Shown: positions 8,517 through 17,160 of the stretch, in pieces | Position numbering within the stretch: the first letter of the stretch is position 1 | Layout: the number at the start of each line of letters is the position of its first letter | Assembly: GCA_007132495.1 (NCBI GenBank) | Contig: SLOL01000016.1 | Coordinates: 1-45,012, forward strand | DNA: 45,012 nt | Origin: Balneolales bacterium | GTDB taxonomy: Bacteria > Bacteroidota > Rhodothermia > Balneolales > Natronogracilivirgulaceae | Direction of reading: 5' to 3' | The notes under the pieces: generated by a model | Told to the model about the DNA's origin: nothing | Databases searched by the model: none | Seen by the model: only the letters and a program-made list of their open reading frames with translations | Program-made: the position numbers and the translations under genes

Positions 8517-8591
8517 CACTCAGACAGTAAACGGTTTGTTGGAAATACTCATAAATGCGTATTTCTACATATATTTACTGGTGTCTGAGTG
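8517..8591. repeat. 75-bp element of nested inverted repeats between convergent genes
   Basis: The outer arms CACTCAGACA (8517-8526) and TGTCTGAGTG (8582-8591) are perfect complements. Inside them GTAAA (8527-8531) pairs with TTTAC (8574-8578) after a 3-base bulge, and GAAATAC (8542-8548) pairs with GTATTTC (8559-8565). It lies between the 3' ends of the sensor kinase (plus) and the YdbT-like gene (minus). It may be a bidirectional terminator or stem-loop RNA end. A small repeat element is also possible, but no second copy was seen in this window. Confidence 0.6.
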
Positions 8592-8624
8592 ACAGGTAGT
8601 TTTTATACAGGAGTCTTACAGCGG

Positions 8625-10178
8625 TTAATGAACAGATTCTTTGGCCGGTTTGGTTTCCAGCCAATCCGGCCATGTTCCAACCGGGTTCCCGGGGTGTTCT
8701 GTCGAACGGGCCGCACCGTACCATCCCAGCCACTCCCGGCGCACCGACTCGTCCAGGTGGTCGACACGAAACATGGCACCGCCGCTTCCCGAGGCTACCG
8801 TCACCATGACTGAGCACAGCGCTTTCCGCCGCTGAAACCAGTTGGCCAGAACAGAGATCGATTGCACCCGCCTGCGATGGAAGACGACCGTAGTGCGGGC
8901 CAGTCGCCGGAACCGCATGAATCCGTGCTCTCCTTCAAATCCGGCAGCGGCATCCAGGTAGCGGATATAGCCGATCAGACCGGCAACGACAAAGATAGCC
9001 GGGATCAGCCAGTAAAAGGCAAAATACCAGGCGACAGCCGAAGCTGCTATCAGAGCCGGGACCACGGTTTTGATCTGGTAGCGCAGAAAGGCCCGCCCGG
9101 GGGGGCGCACCCCCGGAAGTTCCACATCATAATCCGGCAGCATTTCCTGCAGGAACCGCTTCAGTTCTCCCCGGTGCATCAGCGGGAAGACAACGGTTGT
9201 TTTGCCGCCTTCATCTCCGAAGCCGGCATTTTCAACATAGACCATGGCATAGCCGAATGGCTGGCGTAGTATGCCATCCACCACTCTCACAGCCTGAATC
9301 CGGTGAAACGGTATGGTTATCTGTTTTTTCTCAAAGAGACCGCGTCTGATCTGCAGCTCACGATCGTTGCGTGTCAGTGTAAACCCGGAAAAGCGCAAGA
9401 GAGTGCCGAACAGGGAGAGCAGCCAGGCGGCCACAACAGCTACAATCACAAACGATATCCAGAAGTCGCTGCTGATGCCTCCCGCCCAGGATTCGATGAA
9501 GTCGATCATCTGTTCTTCGGTGACGACCTGGTTTATCTGTGCCATAACGGTACCGACAATCGACAGGGCGATGCCAAAACTTCCGGCGGTACTGGCGGCA
9601 AGCAGCAGCCGGCTTCTTGAAATCCGGTAGACGGGATAGGATGCCGCTTCTTCCGGAGCTTCGCTGCTGCGCGCTTCCACTTTCAGGGCATGTTGAATGG
9701 CACGGGCATCTTGCCGGGTAATGGCACTGATGGCCGCTTCCGGAGCCGACCCACCCGCTGTGAGTACATTCAGCCGGACCAGTCCGAAAAGACGCTGGAC
9801 CGGACCCGAACTGATGTCTATGGCCTGGATCCGGTCGCGCGGGACATACCGTTTCTTGCGCACCAGTAACCCCTGTTCAATACGCAGCTCATCATTCTCC
9901 ACCCGCCAGGTGAAGCGCAGCCAACCGATAAACCCGACGGTCAGCAATGCGAGTATCATCAGTGAAATGCCCCACCAGGTAAACAGCGGAGAATTTCCGC
10001 CCTGCCCGAGAAAGAATACCAGGATGATAGGTATGATCATCTCACGCAGTGTCCGCAGTACAAAAGTCAGTGTGGCCACCGGGTGCTGACGGCGCGGCTC
10101 ACTGATTGGGTTGTTTTTTTCCGGATGATGTTGGTCCGGGATACTTTCTTGCGTTTTTTCTTCCATGGTATGCTGCAT
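8625..10178 (-). CDS. YdbT-like multi-PH-domain membrane protein
   Basis: 517 residues with several transmembrane pairs and three repeats of the bacterial PH-like domain bPH2 (DUF304), recognisable by segments such as LRIEQGLLVRKKRYVPRDRI, LQIRRGLFEKKQITIPFHRI and GFMRFRRLARTTVVFHRRRV, each followed by a stretch like QAIDI / QAVRV / QSISV. This is the architecture of B. subtilis YdbT, which is encoded next to YdbS; in Bacillus the pair has been linked to resistance to antimicrobial compounds. Its ATG at 10178 lies one base after the TGA of the YdbS-like gene, so the two are translationally coupled. An internal ATG at 10166 is possible. The molecular function here is not known. Confidence 0.8.
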   Translation of the reverse strand: MQHTMEEKTQESIPDQHHPEKNNPISEPRRQHPVATLTFVLRTLREMIIPIILVFFLGQGGNSPLFTWWGISLMILALLTVGFIGWLRFTWRVENDELRIEQGLLVRKKRYVPRDRIQAIDISSGPVQRLFGLVRLNVLTAGGSAPEAAISAITRQDARAIQHALKVEARSSEAPEEAASYPVYRISRSRLLLAASTAGSFGIALSIVGTVMAQINQVVTEEQMIDFIESWAGGISSDFWISFVIVAVVAAWLLSLFGTLLRFSGFTLTRNDRELQIRRGLFEKKQITIPFHRIQAVRVVDGILRQPFGYAMVYVENAGFGDEGGKTTVVFPLMHRGELKRFLQEMLPDYDVELPGVRPPGRAFLRYQIKTVVPALIAASAVAWYFAFYWLIPAIFVVAGLIGYIRYLDAAAGFEGEHGFMRFRRLARTTVVFHRRRVQSISVLANWFQRRKALCSVMVTVASGSGGAMFRVDHLDESVRREWLGWYGAARSTEHPGNPVGTWPDWLETKPAKESVH

Positions 10179-10179
10179 T

Positions 10180-10716
10180 TCACAAATCTTCCCGCGCTAC
10201 CCGCGCATATTCCGAGATTTTGTGCCGCAGGTCGTCGGCGACCGGCTCGGACAACGCAGGTATCTCGTGGGTGTCACCGGCCGTGGTGATGGTGACCGAT
10301 GCCAGGCCGAACTGCCGGTAGACCGGACCCTGCCGGGTGTCGACGTGCTGCACCCGTTTGATCGGAATGAGCGTGCGGGTTACGATAAAAAGGCCGTGTT
10401 GCAGATCAATTTCATTGCGGTCCACGCGGTAGCGCCACCTTTTCCAACGGATATACGGAATGAGTGTCGCTTCCAGTATGGTGAAACCCAGGAACAGTGC
10501 ACCCAGGACATAAGAGGGCCACTCGGGCCATCCCGTGCCTCCGGCTACCATTGCGCCGTATCCCAGCGGGATGATCCAGTAGATCAGTGATCCGAGTGAT
10601 CCGGATATTCGCCAGGCATTTACTGCTTCCGGGGAGAGAAAATTGCGGCCAAGTTCATCCTGCTGGAAATCCACTGCCGTATGCTCTGATTTCGTCTCCT
10701 GGTAATCTTCTGTCAT
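10180..10716 (-). CDS. YdbS-like PH-domain membrane protein
   Basis: 178 residues. The N-terminal 45 residues are polar. Two transmembrane segments follow (about 48-62 and 68-88: LGSLIYWIIPLGYG and WPSYVLGALFLGFTILEATL), then one bPH2 domain (YRVDRNEIDLQHGLFIVTRT, LIPIKRVQHVDTRQGPVYRQ, FGLASVTITTAGDTHEIPAL). Size and order match YdbS, the usual partner of YdbT. It is the first gene of a two-gene minus-strand operon and ends one base before the YdbT-like start codon. Confidence 0.8.
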   Translation of the reverse strand: MTEDYQETKSEHTAVDFQQDELGRNFLSPEAVNAWRISGSLGSLIYWIIPLGYGAMVAGGTGWPEWPSYVLGALFLGFTILEATLIPYIRWKRWRYRVDRNEIDLQHGLFIVTRTLIPIKRVQHVDTRQGPVYRQFGLASVTITTAGDTHEIPALSEPVADDLRHKISEYARVAREDL

Positions 10717-10833
10717 ATTAATTTTTGTACTGATTGCTCTGAGATGGTTGATGCTCTGTACATGTCGCCAAAATGATTTGTTCAGCAGTGCCTGACATGA
10801 CCCGCAACTTATGAGATTCCAAAGCCGGTTGAA

Positions 10834-11652
10834 TCATTCCTGTTCGTTGTCACGGTGTAAAATAGCATATCGAATCAGTTCATCAAACAACTGTCTTTGT
10901 GAAGGTACCTGAGGAAGGTATTCCGGGTGCCACTGTATTCCGACCATAAACGGATAAACCGGATTTTCAATTCCCTGCGCTACACCGTCAAGCTCCCTGG
11001 CCACTACCCGGATTCCGTCGCCGGGCCGCTTTACCGCCTGATTATGCAGACTGTTCACCCGGATGATTTCTTCGCCGATGATGTGATAGAGCCGGCTCTC
11101 TTTTTCCAGCCGAACGGCTTTCCGGGGATATATGGTCGTTATTTTAGCCCGTTCACGGTAGTAGGAGGCGAGATCCTGGTACAGTGTACCATTGTGAAAG
11201 ACATTGAGTAACTGTGCTCCGCGGCAGATACCCAGAACCGGGATCTGTCTGGAAACGGCATCCTGCAGAATCCGCCACTCCAGATCGTCGCGGGCCAGAT
11301 CCACTCCGATGGAACCGGCACTGAAAGCTTTTCTCAGCAGCCCGAAAAACGGGGCCAGCAGAAGGGTGATCCAGCGTTGTTTCCGTGGTTCGTTCCGGTC
11401 CGGCTCCGTACGTATATTCTTCAGGTCGGTGATCAGATCCTCATACCGGCCCGGATCGATATCGGCTCCGCCGCCCAGAATGAGAGCATGTGGAGCATCC
11501 GCAGGGGTCTTTCGCCGCACCTTTTCGAAAGTTGCCGGGGTTATCCGGACGGCTTTGCCGCCGCTTCGCCGCACGGCAAAACGGGTAGCCAGCCAGGCCG
11601 CCGTTCCACCTTTTTCCGGGCCTGATACCCAGACGACAGGTTTTTTTTGCAT
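10834..11652 (-). CDS. peptidase C26 / gamma-glutamyl-GABA hydrolase-like amidotransferase-fold enzyme
   Basis: 272-residue class-I glutamine-amidotransferase-fold hydrolase of the PuuD/peptidase C26 kind. The catalytic elbow is GICRGAQLLN with Cys143, and the His-Glu pair is in GIQWHPEYLP near residue 240. GGGADIDPGRY (about 60-70) is typical of this family. It hydrolyses gamma-glutamyl or similar isopeptide bonds. A stretch rich in basic and hydrophobic residues at about 90-115 (QRWITLLLAPFFGLLRKAF) is an insert relative to PuuD and may touch the membrane. It is downstream of the amidoligase gene on the same strand, separated by 196 bp that hold a 20-bp tandem array. This pairing is known from amidoligase gene neighbourhoods, so it may trim or recycle the ligase's product. 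Confidence 0.85.
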   Translation of the reverse strand: MQKKPVVWVSGPEKGGTAAWLATRFAVRRSGGKAVRITPATFEKVRRKTPADAPHALILGGGADIDPGRYEDLITDLKNIRTEPDRNEPRKQRWITLLLAPFFGLLRKAFSAGSIGVDLARDDLEWRILQDAVSRQIPVLGICRGAQLLNVFHNGTLYQDLASYYRERAKITTIYPRKAVRLEKESRLYHIIGEEIIRVNSLHNQAVKRPGDGIRVVARELDGVAQGIENPVYPFMVGIQWHPEYLPQVPSQRQLFDELIRYAILHRDNEQE

Positions 11653-11710
11653 TGTATATCACATTGTTGATCGAAAAGGCACGTTCTGCGGTTTCAATTG
11701 CAGAATCGCT

Positions 11711-11830
11711 GAATTTTCCAGTTGCCGCGTGAATTTTCCAGTTGCCGCGTGAAGTTTGCAGTTGACTGTGAAATTTGCGGCTGCCTTATGAAACTCTCAA
11801 CTGCCGTGTGAAGTTCTCAGTTGCTGTATG
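11711..11830. repeat. 20-bp tandem array, six units
   Basis: Units begin at 11711, 11731, 11751, 11770, 11790 and 11810. The first two are identical (gaattttccagttgccgcgt). The others diverge but keep GAA at the start and a G/CTTG/C-like centre; one unit is 19 bp. The array fills most of the gap between the amidoligase stop (11849) and the hydrolase start (11652) and would be transcribed with them. Twenty is not a multiple of three and no open frame covers it, so it is non-coding. Confidence 0.85.
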
Positions 11831-11848
11831 AAATTATCGGTGGTAAGA

Positions 11849-12895
11849 TTACTCCATGAACAGGGTCCGCATCTCCCGCATCCAGGTTTCGGTCCAGGTT
11901 TTAAAGGGGTGACGTTTCCGCTTGAGATAGAGTTGTTGCAGGTTTTTGATCTTTTCGCCGGATTCCGCCAATCGTTCCACCTCCACCCACACATTCCACT
12001 CCCTGGTAAAACTCCACTCCGGGTCGTCGATTGAGCTGTTGGGCAGCCGGTAGTGAAAGGCGGGACGCGGACGGATCAGCTCATCCGAAAGGCGCTTGCG
12101 AACCCGGTCTTCATCCAGCCATGAAAACAGGGGAAGCATGTCAAGCGGACGATTCCGGGTTGGGTTGTTATCCAGGTAATCATCGATCAGTCCGCCAATA
12201 TCGGGTTCATACAGGGGTTCGAGCACTTTTTCCACGTAGGGGGCTGGAAAGGGATCGATAAACGGGGTGATTTCGCGCATCATATCGATCTCATGGGAGA
12301 GACGAAGCCACTCATACAGCAGTAAAAAAGCCTGAAGATAGCGTAAAATGACCACGGGGTCGTCTGAAGGCGTTTCGGGATTGAGATGGAGTCCAAAGGC
12401 GTGGAACGGTGATGCAGAAGTGCCCTTTCCCTGCATCCGGTGGATGGCGATTCGAAGCTCTTCCAGATCCGCGATTTGATGAAAGGTAACCGGTGGAAAA
12501 GAGACTTCATACGGGACAAAAGGCTCCGCGGTGGATGCCAGCATCCGTTCTGCCGTCTTTTGCCACCGGGAATCAATTTCAATGCCGATCTCCTTTCCGA
12601 TGCTTCGGAAATAATCGGTTTTGGCCATTTTCTGGAGCAGGATCCAGTCCATTTCGATGGTGAAATCACCCAGCCGGGTATTCCTTACATACTTTTTATA
12701 ATCGCTTTCCGATTCTGTTTCGCCCCCGTAGCACATGCGTACCAGGGAGATGATCCGGTCGATGGTTAACCCGGAAAATTCAATTTCCAGGCCCATTTTT
12801 CTGGGTTTGCCGCTACGGTTTTCAAGCCTTGGCGGGAGAAGCACCATCCCGTGAGATTGCTTTTTTTGAAACATTCCGGATATTTTTTCACCCAT
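11849..12895 (-). CDS. amidoligase family protein (Amidoligase_2)
   Basis: 348-residue member of the glutamine-synthetase-like amidoligase family, ATP-dependent enzymes predicted to join a carboxylate to an amine in peptides or cell-surface molecules. Motifs in order are MGLEIEFSGL (residues 34-43, metal-binding Glu), GDFTIEMD (76-83), YEVSFPP (129-135, second metal/ATP region) and HAFGLHLNPE (165-174). A C-terminal helical part contains LFSWLDEDRVRKRL. The family is often encoded beside a class-I glutamine-amidotransferase-like hydrolase, as here. No peptide precursor gene was found nearby. Its product is unknown. It is divergent from lpdA with a 157-bp spacer. Confidence 0.85.
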   Translation of the reverse strand: MGEKISGMFQKKQSHGMVLLPPRLENRSGKPRKMGLEIEFSGLTIDRIISLVRMCYGGETESESDYKKYVRNTRLGDFTIEMDWILLQKMAKTDYFRSIGKEIGIEIDSRWQKTAERMLASTAEPFVPYEVSFPPVTFHQIADLEELRIAIHRMQGKGTSASPFHAFGLHLNPETPSDDPVVILRYLQAFLLLYEWLRLSHEIDMMREITPFIDPFPAPYVEKVLEPLYEPDIGGLIDDYLDNNPTRNRPLDMLPLFSWLDEDRVRKRLSDELIRPRPAFHYRLPNSSIDDPEWSFTREWNVWVEVERLAESGEKIKNLQQLYLKRKRHPFKTWTETWMREMRTLFME

Positions 12896-12991
12896 GTCGT
12901 GTTACAATGTGTATGCAAGGCTATCCGGTATCAATATAGAAACAAACGTTCTCTGATAAAATCCGGTATAATCCGTAAATTGTGCGTGGAA

Positions 12992-13020
12992 TTGACAGGA
13001 AGAATCAGAAATTTTGAAAT
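12992..13020 (+). promoter_or_regulatory. candidate promoter for lpdA
   Basis: TTGACA at 12992-12997 is followed 17 bp later by TGAAAT (13015-13020), a reasonable sigma-70-like pair about 33 bp before the lpdA ATG. The -10 match is partial and bacteria of this phylum often use different core elements, so this is a suggestion only. A ribosome-binding-like GGGATAAGG precedes the ATG. Confidence 0.35.
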
Positions 13021-13052
13021 AATTACAACCAACATAACGGGATAAGGCAATT

Positions 13053-14474
13053 ATGGCGAAAGAATTTGATGTTTGTGTAATCGGCTCGGGTCCGGGCGGC
13101 TACGTGGCGGCTATCCGTGCCAGTCAACTTGGTTTGAAAACGGCCATTGTGGAAAAAAGAGATCTGGGAGGAGTCTGTCTGAACATCGGCTGTATTCCCA
13201 CCAAGGCGCTGCTCAAATCGGCTCAGGTAGCCGAATATCTGGAACATGCCGGAGACTACGGCTTTGAGGCGGGTGATGTAAAAACCGATTTTCCGAAGAT
13301 CATTAAGCGAAGCCGCCGTGCCGCTGACAAGATGAGCAAGGGCGTTCAGTTTCTCTTGAAGACCAACAAGATCGAGGTGCTCAAGGGTAAAGGGGTTTTT
13401 GCCTCCGAATCGGAACTGAAGGTTCTGGATGACAAAGAAAAGGAGACCGAACGGATCAAGGCTAAACATTTTCTGGTGGCAACCGGTGCCCGGGCGCGTG
13501 AATTGCCCAATCTGAAGTTCGATGACAAAACCGTGATCGACTACGAACGGGCGATGAAGCTGGAAAAACAGCCCAAACGTATGGTAATTGTCGGAGGCGG
13601 GGCCATCGGCATCGAGTTTGCCTACTTCTACCATTCGATAGGCACCGAAGTGACGGTTGTGGAGATGCAGAAGAATATTCTGCCGGTTGAGGATGCCGAA
13701 GTCAGCAAGGAGCTGGAGAAGCTCTACAAGAAAAAAGGCATGAACATTCTCACCGAAAGTACGGTTGAAAAGGTCGAAAAGAAGGGCCGGAAAGTGTCGG
13801 TTACGGTTAAAACAAAGAAGGGAGAAGAGAAAATCGAGACCGATGTGGTTCTGTCGGCGGTCGGAGTGGTCGGCAATGTAGAGGGGCTTGGCCTGGAAGA
13901 TATCGGCGTGAAAGTGGAAAATGGCGCCATTCAGGTCGATCGCACGACCTATCAGACCGATGTCAAGGGCATTTACGCCATCGGCGATGTGGCCGGTCCG
14001 CCATGGCTGGCGCATAAGGCATCCCATGAAGGATTGCGCTGCATAGAGCGGATAGCCGGACAGGATCCCCAGCCTATCAACTACAACAACATACCGGGCT
14101 GTACCTATTGTCAGCCGCAGGTGGCATCGGTCGGCATGACCGAAGTCCAGGCGAAGGAAGCCGGACATAAGATCAAGGTGGGTAAATTTCCCTTCCGGGC
14201 CAACGGAAAGGCGGTGGGTGCCGGTCAGACGGACGGCTTTGTGAAGGTGATCTTTGATGAAAAATACGGAGAATGGCTCGGCTGCCACATGATCGGGGCC
14301 GATGTCACCGATATGATCACCGAAGCGGTGGTGGCCCGTGACCTGGAGACGACCGGACACGAAATCATCCAGGCGGTCCATCCCCACCCGACACTCTCGG
14401 AAACCGTCATGGAGGCGGTAGCCGAAGCTTATGGCGAAGGAGTGCATCTGGGAACAAAACCCGGGAAAAAGTAG
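13053..14474 (+). CDS. lpdA: dihydrolipoyl dehydrogenase (E3)
   Basis: 473-residue flavoprotein that re-oxidises dihydrolipoamide with NAD+ in pyruvate, 2-oxoglutarate or branched-chain dehydrogenase complexes and the glycine cleavage system. The FAD site is VIGSGPGGYVAAI (9-21). The redox disulphide is Cys42/Cys47 in GGVCLNIGC. The NAD site is MVIVGGGAIGIEFA, and the second FAD segment is GIYAIGDVAG. The catalytic His-Glu dyad is in HPHPTLSETVMEA. Length and motif order are normal. It lies 24 bp upstream of the first CotH-like gene without a visible terminator. The lipoate-synthesis genes lipB and lipA in this window serve the same cofactor but are 27 kb away. Confidence 0.97.
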   Translation: MAKEFDVCVIGSGPGGYVAAIRASQLGLKTAIVEKRDLGGVCLNIGCIPTKALLKSAQVAEYLEHAGDYGFEAGDVKTDFPKIIKRSRRAADKMSKGVQFLLKTNKIEVLKGKGVFASESELKVLDDKEKETERIKAKHFLVATGARARELPNLKFDDKTVIDYERAMKLEKQPKRMVIVGGGAIGIEFAYFYHSIGTEVTVVEMQKNILPVEDAEVSKELEKLYKKKGMNILTESTVEKVEKKGRKVSVTVKTKKGEEKIETDVVLSAVGVVGNVEGLGLEDIGVKVENGAIQVDRTTYQTDVKGIYAIGDVAGPPWLAHKASHEGLRCIERIAGQDPQPINYNNIPGCTYCQPQVASVGMTEVQAKEAGHKIKVGKFPFRANGKAVGAGQTDGFVKVIFDEKYGEWLGCHMIGADVTDMITEAVVARDLETTGHEIIQAVHPHPTLSETVMEAVAEAYGEGVHLGTKPGKK

Positions 14475-14498
14475 GATGGATATAAATATCTTATTCAA

Positions 14499-17066
14499 AT
14501 GGCACATTGCTGCCGTTTTCTGATATTATTACTCCTGCCTGCAGCAGTTTATGCCGAACCTCTTTTACCACCCGGATTTTCGCACTCTGCAGGCACTTTT
14601 ACGGAGCCGTTTCAACTGGAATTGAGTTTCGGGGAGGGAGAAACCGTTTATTATACAACGGACGGTGAAACGCCCACGAAAACCTCTCTTCCGTATAAAG
14701 AAGATACCGGGATTGAAATATCGGGCTCGATGATGATCCGGGCCCGCGCCTATCATACCGAAGGGGACTCCAGCGCATCGGTGACCCGTATCTATAATCA
14801 GTTGAGTTATAATATTGCTGAATTTGACTCCAACCTTCCACTGGTTATAGTCAATGAGCACAATGAGACCATGCTTTCACAATGTTCGGATATCCCGCCG
14901 ACATGGGGTACCAACTGTGACAGAACCATTGTATATATATCCATCATAGATGTTGATGACAGTGGCAGAGCCCGTCTGTTAACGGATGACTTGCATGTTC
15001 ATGCCCGATCAGAATCCAATTACCGGGGCAACAGCTCGCTGACGTTTCCCAAACGGCAGTTCGGCATCCGCCTTATCGATGAAGAAGGCGAAAATCGCAA
15101 TGAACCGATTCTGGGTATGCCTTCGGAAAATAACTGGATACTGCATAACCCTTATGATGACAAGACTTTGATGCGCAACGCAGTGGCGTTTCAGTTGAGC
15201 AGAGATACGGGGACCTATTCACCCCGGACCCGCTTTGTTGAGCTTTTTCTGCATGACGGAAATGGACCGGTCACCCGGGATCATTACCATGGCGTATACA
15301 TGCTTGTGGAGCGCATCAAATGGGATAATAACCGCGTGGATGTGGCCAAACTGACTCCCGATGACAGCCAGGAACCCGGGATAACCGGCGGGTATATACT
15401 GAACCACGACACTTATGAAACGCATATCCGGGGTTCCCGTCGTAATACCCGTTTCCGGCTGGTCAGGCCCCAGGACGAAGATATTACCAGTGTTCAGCGC
15501 AACTGGTTATCCAACCATATAGGTGAACTTGAGGACGCCCTTTTTGGTGATAACTTTACCGATCCCGAAGTGGGATATGCTGCCTGGCTGGAACCGGAGT
15601 CGTTTATCGATCATCACCTGATCACGGAAGGATTGAAAGAAGTTGACGGATTCCGCAAAAGCACCTATCTGTATAAAGATCGCGGATCACGCATCAAGAT
15701 GGGGCCCTTGTGGGACTGGAATCTCAGCATGGGAAATACCAGTGTCGGGAACCTGAATTTTGGGTGTGAGCCGACACACTGGTACTATGAGGACTTTTTG
15801 GCGCATCCGGATAATTCGCCTGAAAGGTATCTCAATGGCTGGTACACCCGCCTGTTTGAAGATCCGGATTTCCGGGAGCGGTACCGGGAGCGCTGGTGGG
15901 TGCTTCGCCGTGGACCGCTCGCCACCGATCATGTGGTGAACGTGATGCGCGAGTACGCCGAAAAGCTGGACGAGGCGCAGCAGCGCAACTATGAACGCTG
16001 GCCTGTTATGGGAGAATGGGTGATGTTTAATTGCGAAGTTTTTGACACCTATCAGGAGGAGGTGGAGTATATGATTGACTGGACCCGGCAGCGTCTCCAG
16101 TGGGTTGACTACCGGCTGGGTCCTCCTCCGGCGAACACGACCGGAACCGATCTCCGCCATTTTTGGTATTTCGGAGATACTATGCCGAATAACACCCCTC
16201 TGGAGAAACTCGAGGCCCATTATTCATTGCTGGAAAAAGCCCGTCTGCATTATCACTCGGCACTTGAGGGCTATCCTTTTAATGAGGAGCATCCCCAATG
16301 GCGAAAGGCATCGATGGAGCGGCGAAACCGTCCCACAGAACTGAATTATCACGCTGTTGGAAACCACGGCCGGCCCTTTGATGAGAATGCGATGCGGGCC
16401 CTGCAGGTCAGGAAACCGTTAGAAGGCAGCGGGGGAGAAAGCAAGATGATCTTTGACCTGCCGACGACCGGGGTTGAGGATGTCGTATTCCGGTTTGCCG
16501 CTATGGATGAGGGAGCGGCCGATGAATTGATTATCGATTACGCCGCATCTGTGGATGGAGCCGGAGAGCCCGAATGGACGACCGAAGGGCTCCAGGATCG
16601 TGAATATTCGTTAAGCGATGAATACCGGCTTTTTGAACTCGATTTCAGTCCGTTGCCCGAGGTGAACAACAATTCCGATTTCAAAATCCGAATCCGTTTC
16701 GAGGGTGAAGATATGTCAGCCGATGACGGTGGACGTGTAACATTCAACAACTTCAGCCTGACCTCCGAACCGGATGAAGACGCAGAGCGGGGAGCAATAC
16801 CGGAGACTTACAAACTGAAGCAGAATCATCCCAACCCCTTCAATTCAGAGACGGTGATCAGCTACCAGTTACCGGAGGACCGGTTTGTTGTGCTTGAAGT
16901 ATTTGATGTACTCGGACGAAGAGTTGATACACTGGTCAATGAACGGTTGGATGCGGGTGTGCACCAGGTGAAATTTGACGCTGCCGCACTGGCCAGCGGA
17001 ATCTATGTCTACCGTCTTCAGGTCGGAGATATGAGCTCATCCCGTATGATGACGTATATCAAATGA
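14499..17066 (+). CDS. T9SS-exported CotH-like protein, paralogue A
   Basis: 855 residues. A signal peptide (about 1-19, ending VYA) is followed by a chitobiase/hexosaminidase C-terminal-type beta-sandwich (about 24-105: FSHSAGTFTEPFQLELSF, VYYTTDGETPT). A CotH domain (about 115-560) has SNYRGNSSLTFPKRQFGIRL, GVYMLVERIKWDNNRVD and WDWN at 405-408. A conserved block of unknown fold follows (about 565-770), with YHSALEGYPF and FRFAAMDEGAADE, then a T9SS type A sorting domain starting QNHPNPFN (about 775-855). CotH proteins of spore formers are secretory-type kinases; here the domain is predicted to act at or outside the outer membrane. The gene belongs to a four-gene cluster and is a close paralogue of the genes at 20354 and 23046. 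Kinase activity is inferred from the family. Confidence 0.88.
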   Translation: MAHCCRFLILLLLPAAVYAEPLLPPGFSHSAGTFTEPFQLELSFGEGETVYYTTDGETPTKTSLPYKEDTGIEISGSMMIRARAYHTEGDSSASVTRIYNQLSYNIAEFDSNLPLVIVNEHNETMLSQCSDIPPTWGTNCDRTIVYISIIDVDDSGRARLLTDDLHVHARSESNYRGNSSLTFPKRQFGIRLIDEEGENRNEPILGMPSENNWILHNPYDDKTLMRNAVAFQLSRDTGTYSPRTRFVELFLHDGNGPVTRDHYHGVYMLVERIKWDNNRVDVAKLTPDDSQEPGITGGYILNHDTYETHIRGSRRNTRFRLVRPQDEDITSVQRNWLSNHIGELEDALFGDNFTDPEVGYAAWLEPESFIDHHLITEGLKEVDGFRKSTYLYKDRGSRIKMGPLWDWNLSMGNTSVGNLNFGCEPTHWYYEDFLAHPDNSPERYLNGWYTRLFEDPDFRERYRERWWVLRRGPLATDHVVNVMREYAEKLDEAQQRNYERWPVMGEWVMFNCEVFDTYQEEVEYMIDWTRQRLQWVDYRLGPPPANTTGTDLRHFWYFGDTMPNNTPLEKLEAHYSLLEKARLHYHSALEGYPFNEEHPQWRKASMERRNRPTELNYHAVGNHGRPFDENAMRALQVRKPLEGSGGESKMIFDLPTTGVEDVVFRFAAMDEGAADELIIDYAASVDGAGEPEWTTEGLQDREYSLSDEYRLFELDFSPLPEVNNNSDFKIRIRFEGEDMSADDGGRVTFNNFSLTSEPDEDAERGAIPETYKLKQNHPNPFNSETVISYQLPEDRFVVLEVFDVLGRRVDTLVNERLDAGVHQVKFDAAALASGIYVYRLQVGDMSSSRMMTYIK

Positions 17067-17160
17067 ATCAACCTGTCGGGCCGGTTCTTTCCTTTTAGTA
17101 AAGTATCCGGTAAAATGATATTGTCTTTATGTAAATTTCACCGGTGACTTCAACTAAACC

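Noticed and set aside
11711-11830. CRISPR array or iteron origin
   Set aside because: Units are directly adjacent without spacers and no cas, rep or DnaA-box cluster is nearby, so neither call is supported.
13023-14507. 494-residue open frame antisense to lpdA
   Set aside because: It lies entirely over a well-supported lpdA, shows no recognisable domain, and such long antisense frames are common opposite GC-rich codon use.
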